Source: a virus. From it: a stretch of 62,141 nucleotides of DNA. Below are positions 31,984 through 39,674 of this stretch, piece by piece (the first letter of the stretch is position 1; each line of letters begins with the position of its first letter). The notes under the pieces are model-generated. The model did no database searches, had not been told where the DNA came from, and worked only from the letters and a program-made list of their open reading frames with translations. Location of the stretch: positions 1 to 62,141 of the IMG/VR virus record IMGVR_UViG_3300020057_000042, one strand, 5' to 3'. A program made the position numbers and the translations under genes.

Positions 31984-32449
31984 GGGTGAAGGGTGAAACC
32001 TAGACTAAAGGCTAGGTTCCCAGTGAACGTGAAGAAGAGAAGGGAACGTGAGAGAGAAGAGAAGGGAGAAGGAGAACGAAGGGAACAGGGGAGCAGGGGA
32101 ACGAGAAAGGCAAGCGAGGGAAGAAGAGAACGTACCCCGCCCCGCTCCCATCTTCCCTCGTTCCCTTGCCTGAGCTTCCAGCATCCTCCGAACCATCTAA
32201 CGGGAACCGGCCGCAGACACCTGGAAACGGCTAATACAAGCCGTTTCCAGGGGATGGCTCCTACCGGAGAGGCCCCCCATCCCCGGGGGAGCGCACGTCT
32301 CCTCTCTGATTGGTTTTGTTGCCTGGGTTTTTTGTTTTGGGGAGGTGCTTTTGGGGGGTTGTGGTTGGTGCAGGGTTGTCGCCACGATTCGGGCGGTTGT
32401 ATGACAGGGGTGTGTGCTGTTGTCGGCGTTTGTCTGCTATTGTCTGACA
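31984..32449. other. Divergent intergenic region, candidate origin
   Basis: About 465 bp with no convincing gene. A purine tract (about 32030-32135) whose 3' part is nearly complementary to 32153-32172, a 12-bp hairpin at 32221-32250, a second hairpin (GGGGATGG at 32250-32257 with CCATCCCC at 32277-32284), and a G/T-rich tract at 32310-32370. Being the point from which both arms diverge, it is the best candidate for a replication origin or a control RNA. Confidence 0.5.
32221..32250. repeat. 12-bp perfect hairpin
   Basis: CTGGAAACGGCT (32221-32232) pairs with AGCCGTTTCCAG (32239-32250) around the loop AATACA. It lies in the divergent region, directly before a second G/C-rich hairpin. Confidence 0.85.
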
Positions 32450-32731
32450 ATGTCTGACAGGGCTAGGTTGTCTGCGAGGGTTGATGCGGAGGTGATGCTT
32501 CGTGTTGTGGAGCGGGCAAAACGGGAGGGGCGGACTGTGTCGAACATGATTGAGCGGTTGCTGTTGTTGTCGTTGAACGGAGGTGGCGGGAAGCCGTCTT
32601 CCAGTGGGACGGGAGCAGGTTCGAGTCCTGCGTCTGGCTCGCCGCCTCCGTTGAGCGACAATCCTTTTCCTCGGTCTGGTGTGTTGCAACCGGCCGCTCG
32701 TGAGTTCAAGCCTGATCCGAAGAAGGGATAG
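32450..32731 (+). CDS. Ribbon-helix-helix regulator, first gene of rightward arm
   Basis: 93 residues. The N-terminal 45 residues (ARLSARVDAEVMLRVVERA then REGRTVSNMIERLLLLSL) are a RHH DNA-binding domain; the rest is Gly/Ser/Pro-rich and disordered. ATG follows a TATTGT box by 6 bases and has no SD, suggesting a leaderless mRNA. Probably controls the divergent promoters. Confidence 0.7.
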   Translation: MSDRARLSARVDAEVMLRVVERAKREGRTVSNMIERLLLLSLNGGGGKPSSSGTGAGSSPASGSPPPLSDNPFPRSGVLQPAAREFKPDPKKG

Positions 32732-32749
32732 TGGTGTACGATCTCGGGC

Positions 32750-33328
32750 GTGACTGCGGAGTCGAAAGGATCGTTGTGGTTGCACGATCGGAAGACGTGC
32801 GACTGTGTGCGTTGCAAGGGGTTTCAGGTGGGTAACAAGCTGTCTCCTGGTGCGACTCCCAAGCATGGGGCTTTGCAGTCGCCGCTGATGTTGGCTCCTG
32901 ATGCGGAGAAGATCGCGTTGACGGTGAGGCCGTTGATGCCGGTGAAGTCGCCTGCTTTCGAGGGGACGCTTCAGGCGTACTGCATTCTCTTGGCTCGGTT
33001 GCAGCGGGCCCACAAGGCGTTGGAGGACGAGCAGGTTTTGCGGGATCAGGCTTTGGAGGACGATTCGGAGCGGGAACCGAAGCTCGGGTATCTGGCGGAG
33101 GAGATGCGCAGGTGGATGGCGTCGGCGTTGAAGCACGCAACGGCTTTGGGGTTGACGCCTGCGTCGGCTGCTTCGATTCTCAGGGACACGACAGGAGGGC
33201 ATCCTGAAACGCATCGTCCCTGGTCGCAGGAGGAACTGGGGCAGTTGTCGACGGCGAAGTTGCGGGAACTGAGGGACGCGATGAACAGGGCTTTGATTCC
33301 CGACGACTTCATTGACATGGAGGACTAG
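32750..33328 (+). CDS. Terminase small subunit (P27-like)
   Basis: 192 residues from GTG 32750. Helical core FEGTLQAYCILLARLQRAHKAL and a later ATALGLTPASAASI resemble P27-family small terminases, where LGLTPxxR is a hallmark. N-terminal CDCVRCKGF may bind zinc. The protein would recognise the packaging site and load the large subunit encoded at 34289. Confidence 0.6.
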   Translation: MTAESKGSLWLHDRKTCDCVRCKGFQVGNKLSPGATPKHGALQSPLMLAPDAEKIALTVRPLMPVKSPAFEGTLQAYCILLARLQRAHKALEDEQVLRDQALEDDSEREPKLGYLAEEMRRWMASALKHATALGLTPASAASILRDTTGGHPETHRPWSQEELGQLSTAKLRELRDAMNRALIPDDFIDMED

Positions 33329-33577
33329 GTGAGGGGGAGCGGACGAAGCCGAATGAGGTGGCCCTGGTCGTGCCAACACGTATGGGTGACAGGAACCATG
33401 AGCGGAGGCGAGCGCGTCAAAATCTGCTCTCTTTGCGACCGAGCCAAATACATCTGTGAGTTTCACCCGTATGGACCCCGGAATGGCCCCGTCATCTTGA
33501 CTGCACGCTGTAGTTGCCCGAGATCAACCCCAACGTTCGCGGCGGATGATCCCCAAATGGATATGGAGGAGGTGTGA
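33329..33577 (+). CDS. Small cysteine-rich protein
   Basis: 82 residues, GTG 33329 with GGAGG 5 bases upstream. WSCQHVW and ICSLCDRAKYICEF suggest a zinc site. Located between terminase subunits. Function unknown. Confidence 0.6.
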   Translation: MRGSGRSRMRWPWSCQHVWVTGTMSGGERVKICSLCDRAKYICEFHPYGPRNGPVILTARCSCPRSTPTFAADDPQMDMEEV

Positions 33578-33693
33578 TGAGAGAGGGGCGTAAGGTTATG
33601 GTGCGCGGGGAGATCCCGCGACGGCGTAGTCAGTTGCCCATGAAACAACCGCGCCCCTCTCTGATCGCACTGACTGCCAGCGGGAACGCATGA
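33577..33693 (+). CDS. 38-residue basic peptide
   Basis: ATG 33577 overlaps the previous stop (TGATG). Strongly basic (EIPRRRSQLPMKQPRPS). The stop overlaps the next ATG. Function unknown. Confidence 0.45.
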   Translation: MREGRKVMVRGEIPRRRSQLPMKQPRPSLIALTASGNA

Positions 33694-33926
33694 ATGCGCA
33701 GTCTCAGTTGCGCTCTCGCGGCGACCGCATGAGCGTTACTCGTGACCGCGAGATCCGCGTCACGTTTCGCAGTGATGATGAGACAGCGGAACGGATTCAG
33801 GACTACATGGAGATCGCTGTTACCGCCCTCACTATGCCGACGAGGGAAACGGCGAGCGCACTGTTCTCCATTGGGGCGGAGGCCGTCGTCAATGCTGCCC
33901 GACGCGAACCCGAGGACGCGGTATGA
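33690..33926 (+). CDS. Ribbon-helix-helix-like protein
   Basis: 78 residues from ATG 33690; ATG 33729 gives 65. DREIRVTFRSDDETAERIQDYMEIA followed by a helix (ETASALFSIGAEAVVNAA) is a RHH-type strand-helix-helix. May regulate terminase-region transcription. Confidence 0.55.
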   Translation: MNAQSQLRSRGDRMSVTRDREIRVTFRSDDETAERIQDYMEIAVTALTMPTRETASALFSIGAEAVVNAARREPEDAV

Positions 33927-34093
33927 GAGTCAGCACCGATCCGTCTTGCATCCCTGACAGAACTGCGCCTGCGATCACCGTTCATGCGTTGAAGGAGAAC
34001 AAGCGTCCGATCGGGTTCGCTCCCTGGCCCGAGCCTGCGAAGCCGAAGAGAGCGCGGAAGAAGAAAGCGCCACCGAAGGACGCAGGCGTGTGA
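33923..34093 (+). CDS. 56-residue basic peptide
   Basis: ATG 33923 overlaps the upstream stop. Ends in a Lys/Pro/Ala-rich tail (KPKRARKKKAPPKDAG), probably DNA-binding by charge. Function unknown. Confidence 0.5.
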   Translation: MRVSTDPSCIPDRTAPAITVHALKENKRPIGFAPWPEPAKPKRARKKKAPPKDAGV

Positions 34094-34299
34094 GCACTTG
34101 CGAATGTGACATCTGCGACTTCTGCATCCACTACGCCTTCAACGGCTTGGATGGCAACAACAGCATCTATACGGGCGACGGCCGGTGTCTGCACCCCGAG
34201 CATCCTGGCCCGCGAGATCCTAGCGACGGCTGTCCCGACTTCGAGTGTTCCATCTGCCCAATTCTCGATCAAACCGTCGAGGTCATCCGTGAGGACTGA
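34090..34299 (+). CDS. Cysteine-rich small protein
   Basis: 69 residues from GTG 34090 (GTGA overlap). Seven cysteines (CECDICDFCIHYAF, RCLHPEHPG, GCPDFECSIC), a zinc-binding pattern common just upstream of actinophage terminases. Function unknown. Confidence 0.65.
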   Translation: MSTCECDICDFCIHYAFNGLDGNNSIYTGDGRCLHPEHPGPRDPSDGCPDFECSICPILDQTVEVIRED

Positions 34300-35902
34300 C
34301 TCTCCGTTCGGTACGCCGGAGACGAAAGAACAGATCGAGGAGACATTGGCTTCGATCGAAGCGGTGCTGGAGAAGAAGGAGCGCGAAGACCGGATCTTCG
34401 AGGAGTCCCATGCGTTGAGCATGGACTTCAAGGCGTTCATCTTGGAAGCATGGAAGGAGTTGGAGCCGCTCAACCTGTTTATGGACAACTGGCACATCGA
34501 CGCTATCGTCGAGCATCTGACGCAAGTGTCGATGAACAACATCAAGCGCCTCCAAATCTGGGTGCCTCCAGGCTCGGCAAAATCCAGTCTCGTCTCGGTG
34601 CTCTGGCCCGCTTGGGAGTGGACACACGATCCTGCGCTTCGCTACTGGACCGGCTCGTATGACATTCGCCTCAGCCAGCAGTTTGCGGCTGCTTCACGGA
34701 ACCTGATGCTGTCCGACTGGTATCAGGAACGGTGGGGGCTGATGTTCAAGCTGATGAAGAAGCATGAGGCGTGGATCACAAACGACCAGGGCGGACACCG
34801 GCTCGCCACCTCACCCGAGTCGTCAGGCACAGGCGTGCACGGCCACAGGATCCTCCTGGACGACGCCCTCAACGCCCTCGACGCCTCGGCCACCACACGG
34901 GCGATCTTGGACCGCACGAACACATGGTATTCGGAGTCGCTCGCCACCCGAGGTCTTCCAGGGTATGCGGAAGTCATCATCATGCAGCGCCTCCACGAAA
35001 GCGACGTTGCCGCCCACGCCCTGTCTTTTGCTGACAACTGGGAGGTGCTGTGCTTGCCCGAAGTCTACGAGAAGAAGCATCCGTTCGCCTGGAAAGGCGA
35101 CCCCAGGAAAGAAGGCGAGTTGATGTGGCCCGAGAGGCGTGACGTGGCCGAACACAAAACGCTCGTGCGCAAACTCGGGAAGAGCAAAGCAGCAGGCCAG
35201 TTGCAGCAACGACCTGCCGCACGCGAAGGAACGATCATCCCCAGGTCGGACTGGCGCTTCTTCCCTCCTGCTTTTTTGGATGCAGCAGAAGGCGGTGACG
35301 TGTCGAAGCTGCCCAGGTTTCGTTCCATCGTCATCTCCTGGGACACGACTTTCAAGGACAAGTCAACTTCCGACTATGTGGCCGGAGGAGTGTGGGGGAT
35401 CAACGGCGCAGACAGATACCTGCTCCGAGTGTTCCACCAGCGTGCCTCTCTGTCAGTGACGAAGCGAGCGATGATCGAGATGCGGCAGTGGTGTGCGAAG
35501 CGCTGGCCGACGATCCCCACACGCATCCTGATCGAGAAGTCAGCGAACGGAGTCGAGATCATCAACCAGTTGAAACGCGAGATCCCCGGTGTGATCCCCT
35601 ATGTCGCATCGAACGACAAGATCACGCGAGCGGAAGCGTGCGAACCCGACTTCAACAGCCACAACGTCTTCGTCCCCGGCGTCCAGAGAGCCGACATGAC
35701 TGACTACGACTCCCAAGGCACCCCCGCCTGGGTGCAGGAACTGATCGAACAATGCAGTTCGTTCCCCCTTGCCCCCCACGACGATCTCGTGGACATGGTC
35801 ACGATGGCCCTCAACTACGCGAGGACGAAAAGCCATTCGGGAATGCGAACGTCGTCCGCTTTGCGTGGTATAAGCCGCCCCGTCATCCCAATCCGTCGAT
35901 AG
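34289..35902 (+). CDS. Terminase large subunit
   Basis: 537 residues from GTG 34289. Walker A PPGSAKSS (residues 93-100), adenine-binding/arginine region before it, Walker B ILLDD (188-192), and a nuclease domain with SWDTTFKD (Asp near 352), LIEKSANG (Glu near 416) and HDDLVDM (Asp near 499). It drives ATP-dependent packaging and cuts the DNA. Overlaps the preceding gene by 11 bases. Confidence 0.93.
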   Translation: MRTDSPFGTPETKEQIEETLASIEAVLEKKEREDRIFEESHALSMDFKAFILEAWKELEPLNLFMDNWHIDAIVEHLTQVSMNNIKRLQIWVPPGSAKSSLVSVLWPAWEWTHDPALRYWTGSYDIRLSQQFAAASRNLMLSDWYQERWGLMFKLMKKHEAWITNDQGGHRLATSPESSGTGVHGHRILLDDALNALDASATTRAILDRTNTWYSESLATRGLPGYAEVIIMQRLHESDVAAHALSFADNWEVLCLPEVYEKKHPFAWKGDPRKEGELMWPERRDVAEHKTLVRKLGKSKAAGQLQQRPAAREGTIIPRSDWRFFPPAFLDAAEGGDVSKLPRFRSIVISWDTTFKDKSTSDYVAGGVWGINGADRYLLRVFHQRASLSVTKRAMIEMRQWCAKRWPTIPTRILIEKSANGVEIINQLKREIPGVIPYVASNDKITRAEACEPDFNSHNVFVPGVQRADMTDYDSQGTPAWVQELIEQCSSFPLAPHDDLVDMVTMALNYARTKSHSGMRTSSALRGISRPVIPIRR

Positions 35903-35924
35903 CCCCTATAGAGAAGGACAGGAT

Positions 35925-36224
35925 TTGGCGATCACGAAGGCGCGCTCCCTGCATCGCGACGACATCCGCTGCGACAAGTGCGGCAACGTCCGAACCGTTG
36001 ACACCCGACAAGCACGACGGTGGCGGGAAGGGCACATCGCAGGGACATGCATCACCTGCCGGGGCGGTTCGGCAACGAGAGTCTGCAAGGACGGCCACCT
36101 TGCCTTCTGGCTCACCGCCTACGGAGTGAAAGTGCCTCGGGGCAAAGCACGGGAGATCATTACCGCTGGCGGTACACCCCCCGAACTCGTCCAACTGGCA
36201 AAAGACGTATGGGGCGACGACTGA
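35925..36224 (+). CDS. Zinc-ribbon small protein
   Basis: 99 residues from TTG 35925 (GGACAGGAT upstream). Two CxxC pairs (CDKCGN, CITCRG) form a zinc ribbon, with a C-terminal alpha helix. The 14-bp dispersed element lies near its 3' end. Function unknown. Confidence 0.6.
   Translation: MAITKARSLHRDDIRCDKCGNVRTVDTRQARRWREGHIAGTCITCRGGSATRVCKDGHLAFWLTAYGVKVPRGKAREIITAGGTPPELVQLAKDVWGDD
36161..36174 (+). repeat. Dispersed 14-bp element
   Basis: Exact TACCGC-TG-GCGGTA near the end of the zinc-ribbon gene, upstream of the RHH promoter. Confidence 0.6.
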
Positions 36225-36228
36225 CCAT

Positions 36229-36263
36229 TTGACATTCGTGCGCACGAAATGTAAGGTGCGCAC
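36229..36263 (+). promoter_or_regulatory. Promoter and double operator of the small RHH gene
   Basis: TTGACA (36229-36234), 17-base spacer, TAAGGT (36252-36257), ATG six bases later with no SD. The spacer is occupied by the perfect palindrome TTCGTGCGCACGAA (36235-36248), and GTGCGCAC recurs at 36256-36263, 18 bp further on. This is the layout of an autoregulated repressor promoter. Confidence 0.75.
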
Positions 36264-36401
36264 ATGGCAAAGAAAGAGTCAACCGTCAACGTCCGTGCCT
36301 CCCTTGAAGAGAAGGCACTGTGGAAGCAGCACGCCCCCTACGGGCAGTTGTCCCGGTGGATACGCAGGCTGATCGACGCCGAGATCGCGAGACAGAAGTG
36401 A
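36264..36401 (+). CDS. Arc-like ribbon-helix-helix repressor candidate
   Basis: 45 residues: KESTVNVRASLEEKALWK then QLSRWIRRLIDAEI, the size and order of a minimal RHH DNA-binding protein (strand, helix, helix). ATG 36264 lies six bases after the -10 box. The operators overlapping its promoter also occur in the leftward early promoter at 31956, so it may repress both. The stop overlaps the next GTG. Confidence 0.6.
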   Translation: MAKKESTVNVRASLEEKALWKQHAPYGQLSRWIRRLIDAEIARQK

Positions 36402-37087
36402 TCTCCATACTCATTCCCGTGCTTGCGCGCCCACAGAACGCCAAGCCTGTCGTCGACTCGATCCGGGCGCACACCACCGTCGAACACGAGATCATTTTCA
36501 TCTGCTCACGAGGAGACGTAGCGCAGATCAATGCGTGCTACGACACAGCCGCTTCCATCGTGGTGACGACATGGGAGGCAGGTCCGGGTGACGCAGCGAA
36601 GAAATGGAACCTCGGCTTCGCCCACAGCAAAGGAGAGTTTGTCTTCTGCGCCGCCGACGATGTCGAGTTCACCCCCGGATGGGACACCGAAGCGTTGAGG
36701 GTGGCCGAGAGCACAGGCGCGTCAGTAATAGGGACGAACGATGACGCCAACCCCCTCGTCAAGAGAGGGAAGCACTCGACGCACACGATGGTCAGACGCT
36801 CCTATGTCGAGGAACACGGCTTGACGTGGGACAACATTCCCGGCCTGATCTACTGCGAGGAGTACGACCACCAGAGCATCGACCAGGAACTCGTTCACCT
36901 AGCTAGAGAGCGAGGCATCTGGGCGTTCGCTCGCAACTCGGTGGTGAAGCACAATCACCCGTTTTACAACAAGGCGGTACGCCGCGATTCAACGTACGAC
37001 AAAGCCCTCGCGCACGGCCACGAAGACCTAATGCTGTTCAGGGAGAGGCTTCGTACTCTCTCACCCTCTTCGCGACGGCCTCGGTAG
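36398..37087 (+). CDS. Glycosyltransferase, GT-A type
   Basis: 229 residues from GTG 36398. ISILIPVLARPQNAKPVVDSIR N-terminus and FVFCAADDVEFTPGWDTEAL (acidic DDV metal site) are typical of nucleotide-sugar GT-A folds. The 3' end overlaps a convergent HNH gene. It is the first member of the sugar enzyme set of this genome and lies about 5 kb before the others. Confidence 0.7.
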   Translation: MISILIPVLARPQNAKPVVDSIRAHTTVEHEIIFICSRGDVAQINACYDTAASIVVTTWEAGPGDAAKKWNLGFAHSKGEFVFCAADDVEFTPGWDTEALRVAESTGASVIGTNDDANPLVKRGKHSTHTMVRRSYVEEHGLTWDNIPGLIYCEEYDHQSIDQELVHLARERGIWAFARNSVVKHNHPFYNKAVRRDSTYDKALAHGHEDLMLFRERLRTLSPSSRRPR

Positions 37088-37702
37088 ACCTTCGGGCATC
37101 GGAACAGACTTCCAATGTCTACCGTTCAGAATGCGACCCATGGCACCGTCTGTGATCCCAAACCGATTGGCAACCTCGCGGATGCTGATGTCGGTAGAAG
37201 CATACAAGGCGCGGGCTGCAACGACCCCCTCAACGGTCATTTTCGATTTAGGGTTGTCTTCGCCGTATCTGGGTTTGTTCCGACCCAACTTCCAGGCTCG
37301 ACTAGCGTTGGCGGCGTGTGTATCGGCGTAGAGATGGGCCGGGTTCACGCACGGCGGGTTGTCGCAGGAATGGCAGACTTCTTTGCCATCGGGAACGGGG
37401 CCGTGGTTAATGACGAAGCAGTACCTATGCGCCCCCACGAGGCGATTGCTTCCGCTTTGTCGCTTCGTCCCATCCCAGAAAACCCCATATCCATCTTGGT
37501 TGATGCGACCTGTATAGAGCCAACAAGCATCGTCATCTCCCCTGTCTACTCGCGCCCAGAATCTTTCTGGAACAGTGAGGCCGTAAAGACGAGAACCTGG
37601 ATTGTGGGGATCGCCCAATCTCTTCCACCGCTGATTGTGCAAGCGGCAATACTTGTTGGCATAAAACGGTTTCTCGCAGCCCTCGATAGAACACTTTTTC
37701 AT
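37061..37702 (-). CDS. HNH homing endonuclease with helix-turn-helix
   Basis: 213 residues, ATG 37702, opposed to its neighbours. CSIEGCEKPFYANKYCRLH zinc finger, CWLYTGRINQDGYGVFW, VCHSCDNPPCVNPAHLYADTH (catalytic HNH), then a C-terminal helix-turn-helix (ISIREVANRFGITDGAMGRILN). A TATACT box ends 6 bases before the ATG. Its 3' end overlaps the glycosyltransferase gene by 27 bases. A selfish insert is likely. Confidence 0.85.
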   Translation of the reverse strand: MKKCSIEGCEKPFYANKYCRLHNQRWKRLGDPHNPGSRLYGLTVPERFWARVDRGDDDACWLYTGRINQDGYGVFWDGTKRQSGSNRLVGAHRYCFVINHGPVPDGKEVCHSCDNPPCVNPAHLYADTHAANASRAWKLGRNKPRYGEDNPKSKMTVEGVVAARALYASTDISIREVANRFGITDGAMGRILNGRHWKSVPMPEGLPRPSRRG

Positions 37703-37721
37703 CAGTTTAGTATACTTGAAG

Positions 37722-37750
37722 TTGACGAAAACGCGGAACGGTGATATAAG
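37722..37750 (+). promoter_or_regulatory. Sigma-70 promoter, ACGGTGATATAA type
   Basis: TTGACG (37722-37727), 17-base spacer, TATAAG (37745-37750), with ACGGTGATATAAGT as in the minus-strand promoters at 16272 and 25606. It drives the modular coiled-coil operon beginning at 37798. Confidence 0.75.
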
Positions 37751-37797
37751 TTGTCCAACCGAAGACAATGGAACGCCTCACTAAGGAGTGGAGCACG

Positions 37798-38163
37798 ATG
37801 ACCGATCTACCGCTGACCTCCCCCGACATCGACGCCCTTGCCGACAAAGTGCGGCGCGCATGGGTTCAAGCACCCCTGTTCAGTGGCCTCTGTGTGCAGA
37901 AACTATTCAAGAGCTACGTCAACGAGGCCGAGCCTGCCCTCGATGACCTGGTCGCCATCGCGAAGGACGCGGCGGAGCGTGCCGAGCGAGCAGAACGCGA
38001 GCGGGACGCGGTGCATGTACGTCTTTGCGAGGAACGTGGCCGCGTGGCAGCGCCCCAACCCGAAGCGGTACGCAACTGGCACACAGACGGCGAGTACCAC
38101 GCGAGGTACGAAAGAACACGCCGCGCTGCCCTCGCTTCCCACGACACGAAGGAGGGAACATGA
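37798..38163 (+). CDS. Modular coiled-coil protein, DIDALADKV family
   Basis: 121 residues, ATG 37798 with AAGGAGTGGAG. SPDIDALADKVRRAW and DDLVAIAKDA are shared with genes at 39671 and 20119. A coiled coil (AERAERAERERDAV) follows, and the tail is SHDTKEGT, which contains the SD of the next gene. Function unknown. Confidence 0.7.
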   Translation: MTDLPLTSPDIDALADKVRRAWVQAPLFSGLCVQKLFKSYVNEAEPALDDLVAIAKDAAERAERAERERDAVHVRLCEERGRVAAPQPEAVRNWHTDGEYHARYERTRRAALASHDTKEGT

Positions 38164-38636
38164 CCTCCGACTTCGACACGATCCGGAACGGACTGCGCGC
38201 AGACTGGAGGGCAGAGAGCGCCCTCAACCGTGTTGAGTCGGCAGCCGAACAAGCCGAGAAGGCGCTGGAGCATCTAACCGACAACCGGAGCAGCCTTGAC
38301 CGTGCGTACGGGTTCAAGGAGGAGGTTGAGCGGTTGAGAAGGCATGTGTCGGAAGCAGAGCATCTAGCGGCGGATCAAAGCCAGAGCGCGGACGAGTGGC
38401 AGGAGCGTGCTGAGCGAGCAGAACGCCGCAACTCCTGGTTGGCTATGGAAGCGCGGGTGGCCGAACTAAAGGGAAGAGGGAGCGACAGGCGCATCGTTCG
38501 GATCAAGGCCGCGGAAGCACGGGTGGCCGCGCTGGAGATGGTGCATGGTCGTTGGTGCGCTGATTACCCGCACCTGATGACGGCATACGACAAGGCTGTC
38601 CTCCCCTCCTGCTCCCCGAAGGAGAGCGCAGCATGA
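38160..38636 (+). CDS. Modular coiled-coil protein, DFDTIR family
   Basis: 158 residues from ATG 38160. MTSDFDTIRNGLRADW cap, NRVESAAEQAEKAL, SADEWQERAERAERRN and RVAELKGRG; paralogous to 40778. The end (CSPKESAA) is another variant of the SD-bearing tail. Function unknown. Confidence 0.7.
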   Translation: MTSDFDTIRNGLRADWRAESALNRVESAAEQAEKALEHLTDNRSSLDRAYGFKEEVERLRRHVSEAEHLAADQSQSADEWQERAERAERRNSWLAMEARVAELKGRGSDRRIVRIKAAEARVAALEMVHGRWCADYPHLMTAYDKAVLPSCSPKESAA

Positions 38637-38740
38637 CCTGGTGGGAGAAAGCCCTGCTCGCGTATTTGGCGTTCGTCGCCCTGACGATCGGATGGTTACT
38701 GCACGCAACGCGAACCGCACCCGAAAGGAATGATTGGTGA
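38633..38740 (+). CDS. 35-residue membrane peptide
   Basis: ATG 38633 overlaps the upstream stop. WWEKALLAYLAFVALTIGWLL is one membrane helix. Similar in design to the WEKAGLI membrane protein at 20716 in the other arm. Function unknown. Confidence 0.5.
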   Translation: MTWWEKALLAYLAFVALTIGWLLHATRTAPERNDW

Positions 38741-39057
38741 TGGCTGCTCCAACCGCACTACCGCAAAGGCCGACAACGGGAACAACCGAAGACCGTCCGG
38801 CGTTCGTGGTCGGCGATGTTCCACTGCCACCTCCACCTCCACCACCACCTCCTGCGGATCCGTGCGTCGACGTTAGGGCGAACCTGGCTGCAACCCAGGG
38901 TGCGCTGCTCGACGCAACAGACCGGATTGAGGAGGCCCGCGTGTTGTGTCGAGACCAGATCGTACGGTGGCGAGCGGAGAAGCCGCCGAGGTCGTGGGCT
39001 TGGATCAAGAAGCAGCCTGCCAGTGAAGCGTTCTACGGGCCGCTGGAGGGATCGTGA
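38740..39057 (+). CDS. Protein with nine-proline tract
   Basis: 105 residues from ATG 38740. A run of nine prolines (about residues 30-38) splits a short N-terminal part from a helical cysteine-containing domain (PCVDVRANLAATQGALLDA). Proline runs slow ribosomes unless EF-P assists. Function unknown. Confidence 0.6.
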   Translation: MAAPTALPQRPTTGTTEDRPAFVVGDVPLPPPPPPPPPADPCVDVRANLAATQGALLDATDRIEEARVLCRDQIVRWRAEKPPRSWAWIKKQPASEAFYGPLEGS

Positions 39058-39674
39058 CGAGCGACCGCGACGACGTGCATGTTCGTGCTGCTGCGATTCT
39101 GGCGGACAAATACGCTGATCCGTGGTTGAAGCTCGCCCGCTATGAAGAGTTGACGGATGACCTGTTGGATCGTCTCGATGAGGCAGTGAATTACCTTCGC
39201 CGTGTGGTGCAGGCCGACCGTGATGACACGAAGATGGGCTACCCGATTCCCGGTGACTCGTGTCTTGCGGCGTGTATCGGCTTGGAGGTGATGCGCTTCC
39301 TCGACGACGTCGGAGCGTTGACGGATGGGGTGGGTACCGATGGTAAGCGCACTGTCGGGGTGATGGCGGGGTCTAATGAGGCCGCGTCTTTGCCGGAGGC
39401 CGGAAGGTCGCCCACTCCATCCGTGAGCGCCCCCGACATCGACGTCGTGGCCGACAAGATCCTGGCCGACATGGTGCGGGAAGGGTTCACTCGCGTTGAG
39501 GCCGACGCTCGGTTGTTCGCTCTTGCCCCGTCGATGACCGCACTCCTCCTGATCGAGGCGCGGGAACTGATCCAGGAACTTCACGACAATCTGGTTCACC
39601 CCCATCCGTTCGACTGTGAATCGTGCGATCTCCTTTCTCGCATTGACGGGCTAACCGACAGGAGGAACGGATGA
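39054..39674 (+). CDS. Modular protein with DIDVVADKI segment
   Basis: 206 residues from GTG 39054 (GTGA overlap). An N-terminal helical domain, a Ser/Pro/Ala linker, then SAPDIDVVADKILADMV, the DIDALAD-like block placed internally, and a CESC pair near the end. Suggests domain shuffling within the family. Confidence 0.65.
   Translation: MTSDRDDVHVRAAAILADKYADPWLKLARYEELTDDLLDRLDEAVNYLRRVVQADRDDTKMGYPIPGDSCLAACIGLEVMRFLDDVGALTDGVGTDGKRTVGVMAGSNEAASLPEAGRSPTPSVSAPDIDVVADKILADMVREGFTRVEADARLFALAPSMTALLLIEARELIQELHDNLVHPHPFDCESCDLLSRIDGLTDRRNG

Noticed and set aside
31926-32457. Long open frames on both strands of the divergent region
   Set aside because: Low-complexity Arg/Glu/Ser or Phe/Leu content caused by the purine tract; no SD and no protein-like pattern.
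32618-32650. tRNA T-arm-like sequence GCAGGTTCGAGTCCTGC
   Set aside because: No matching acceptor, D or anticodon arms around it; it lies in the disordered C-terminal codons of the RHH gene. Could resemble an attachment site, but no integrase gene is present.
32261-33466. 401-codon minus-strand open frame
   Set aside because: Opposite the RHH and small terminase genes; Pro/Arg/His-rich composition and no SD mark it as a shadow.
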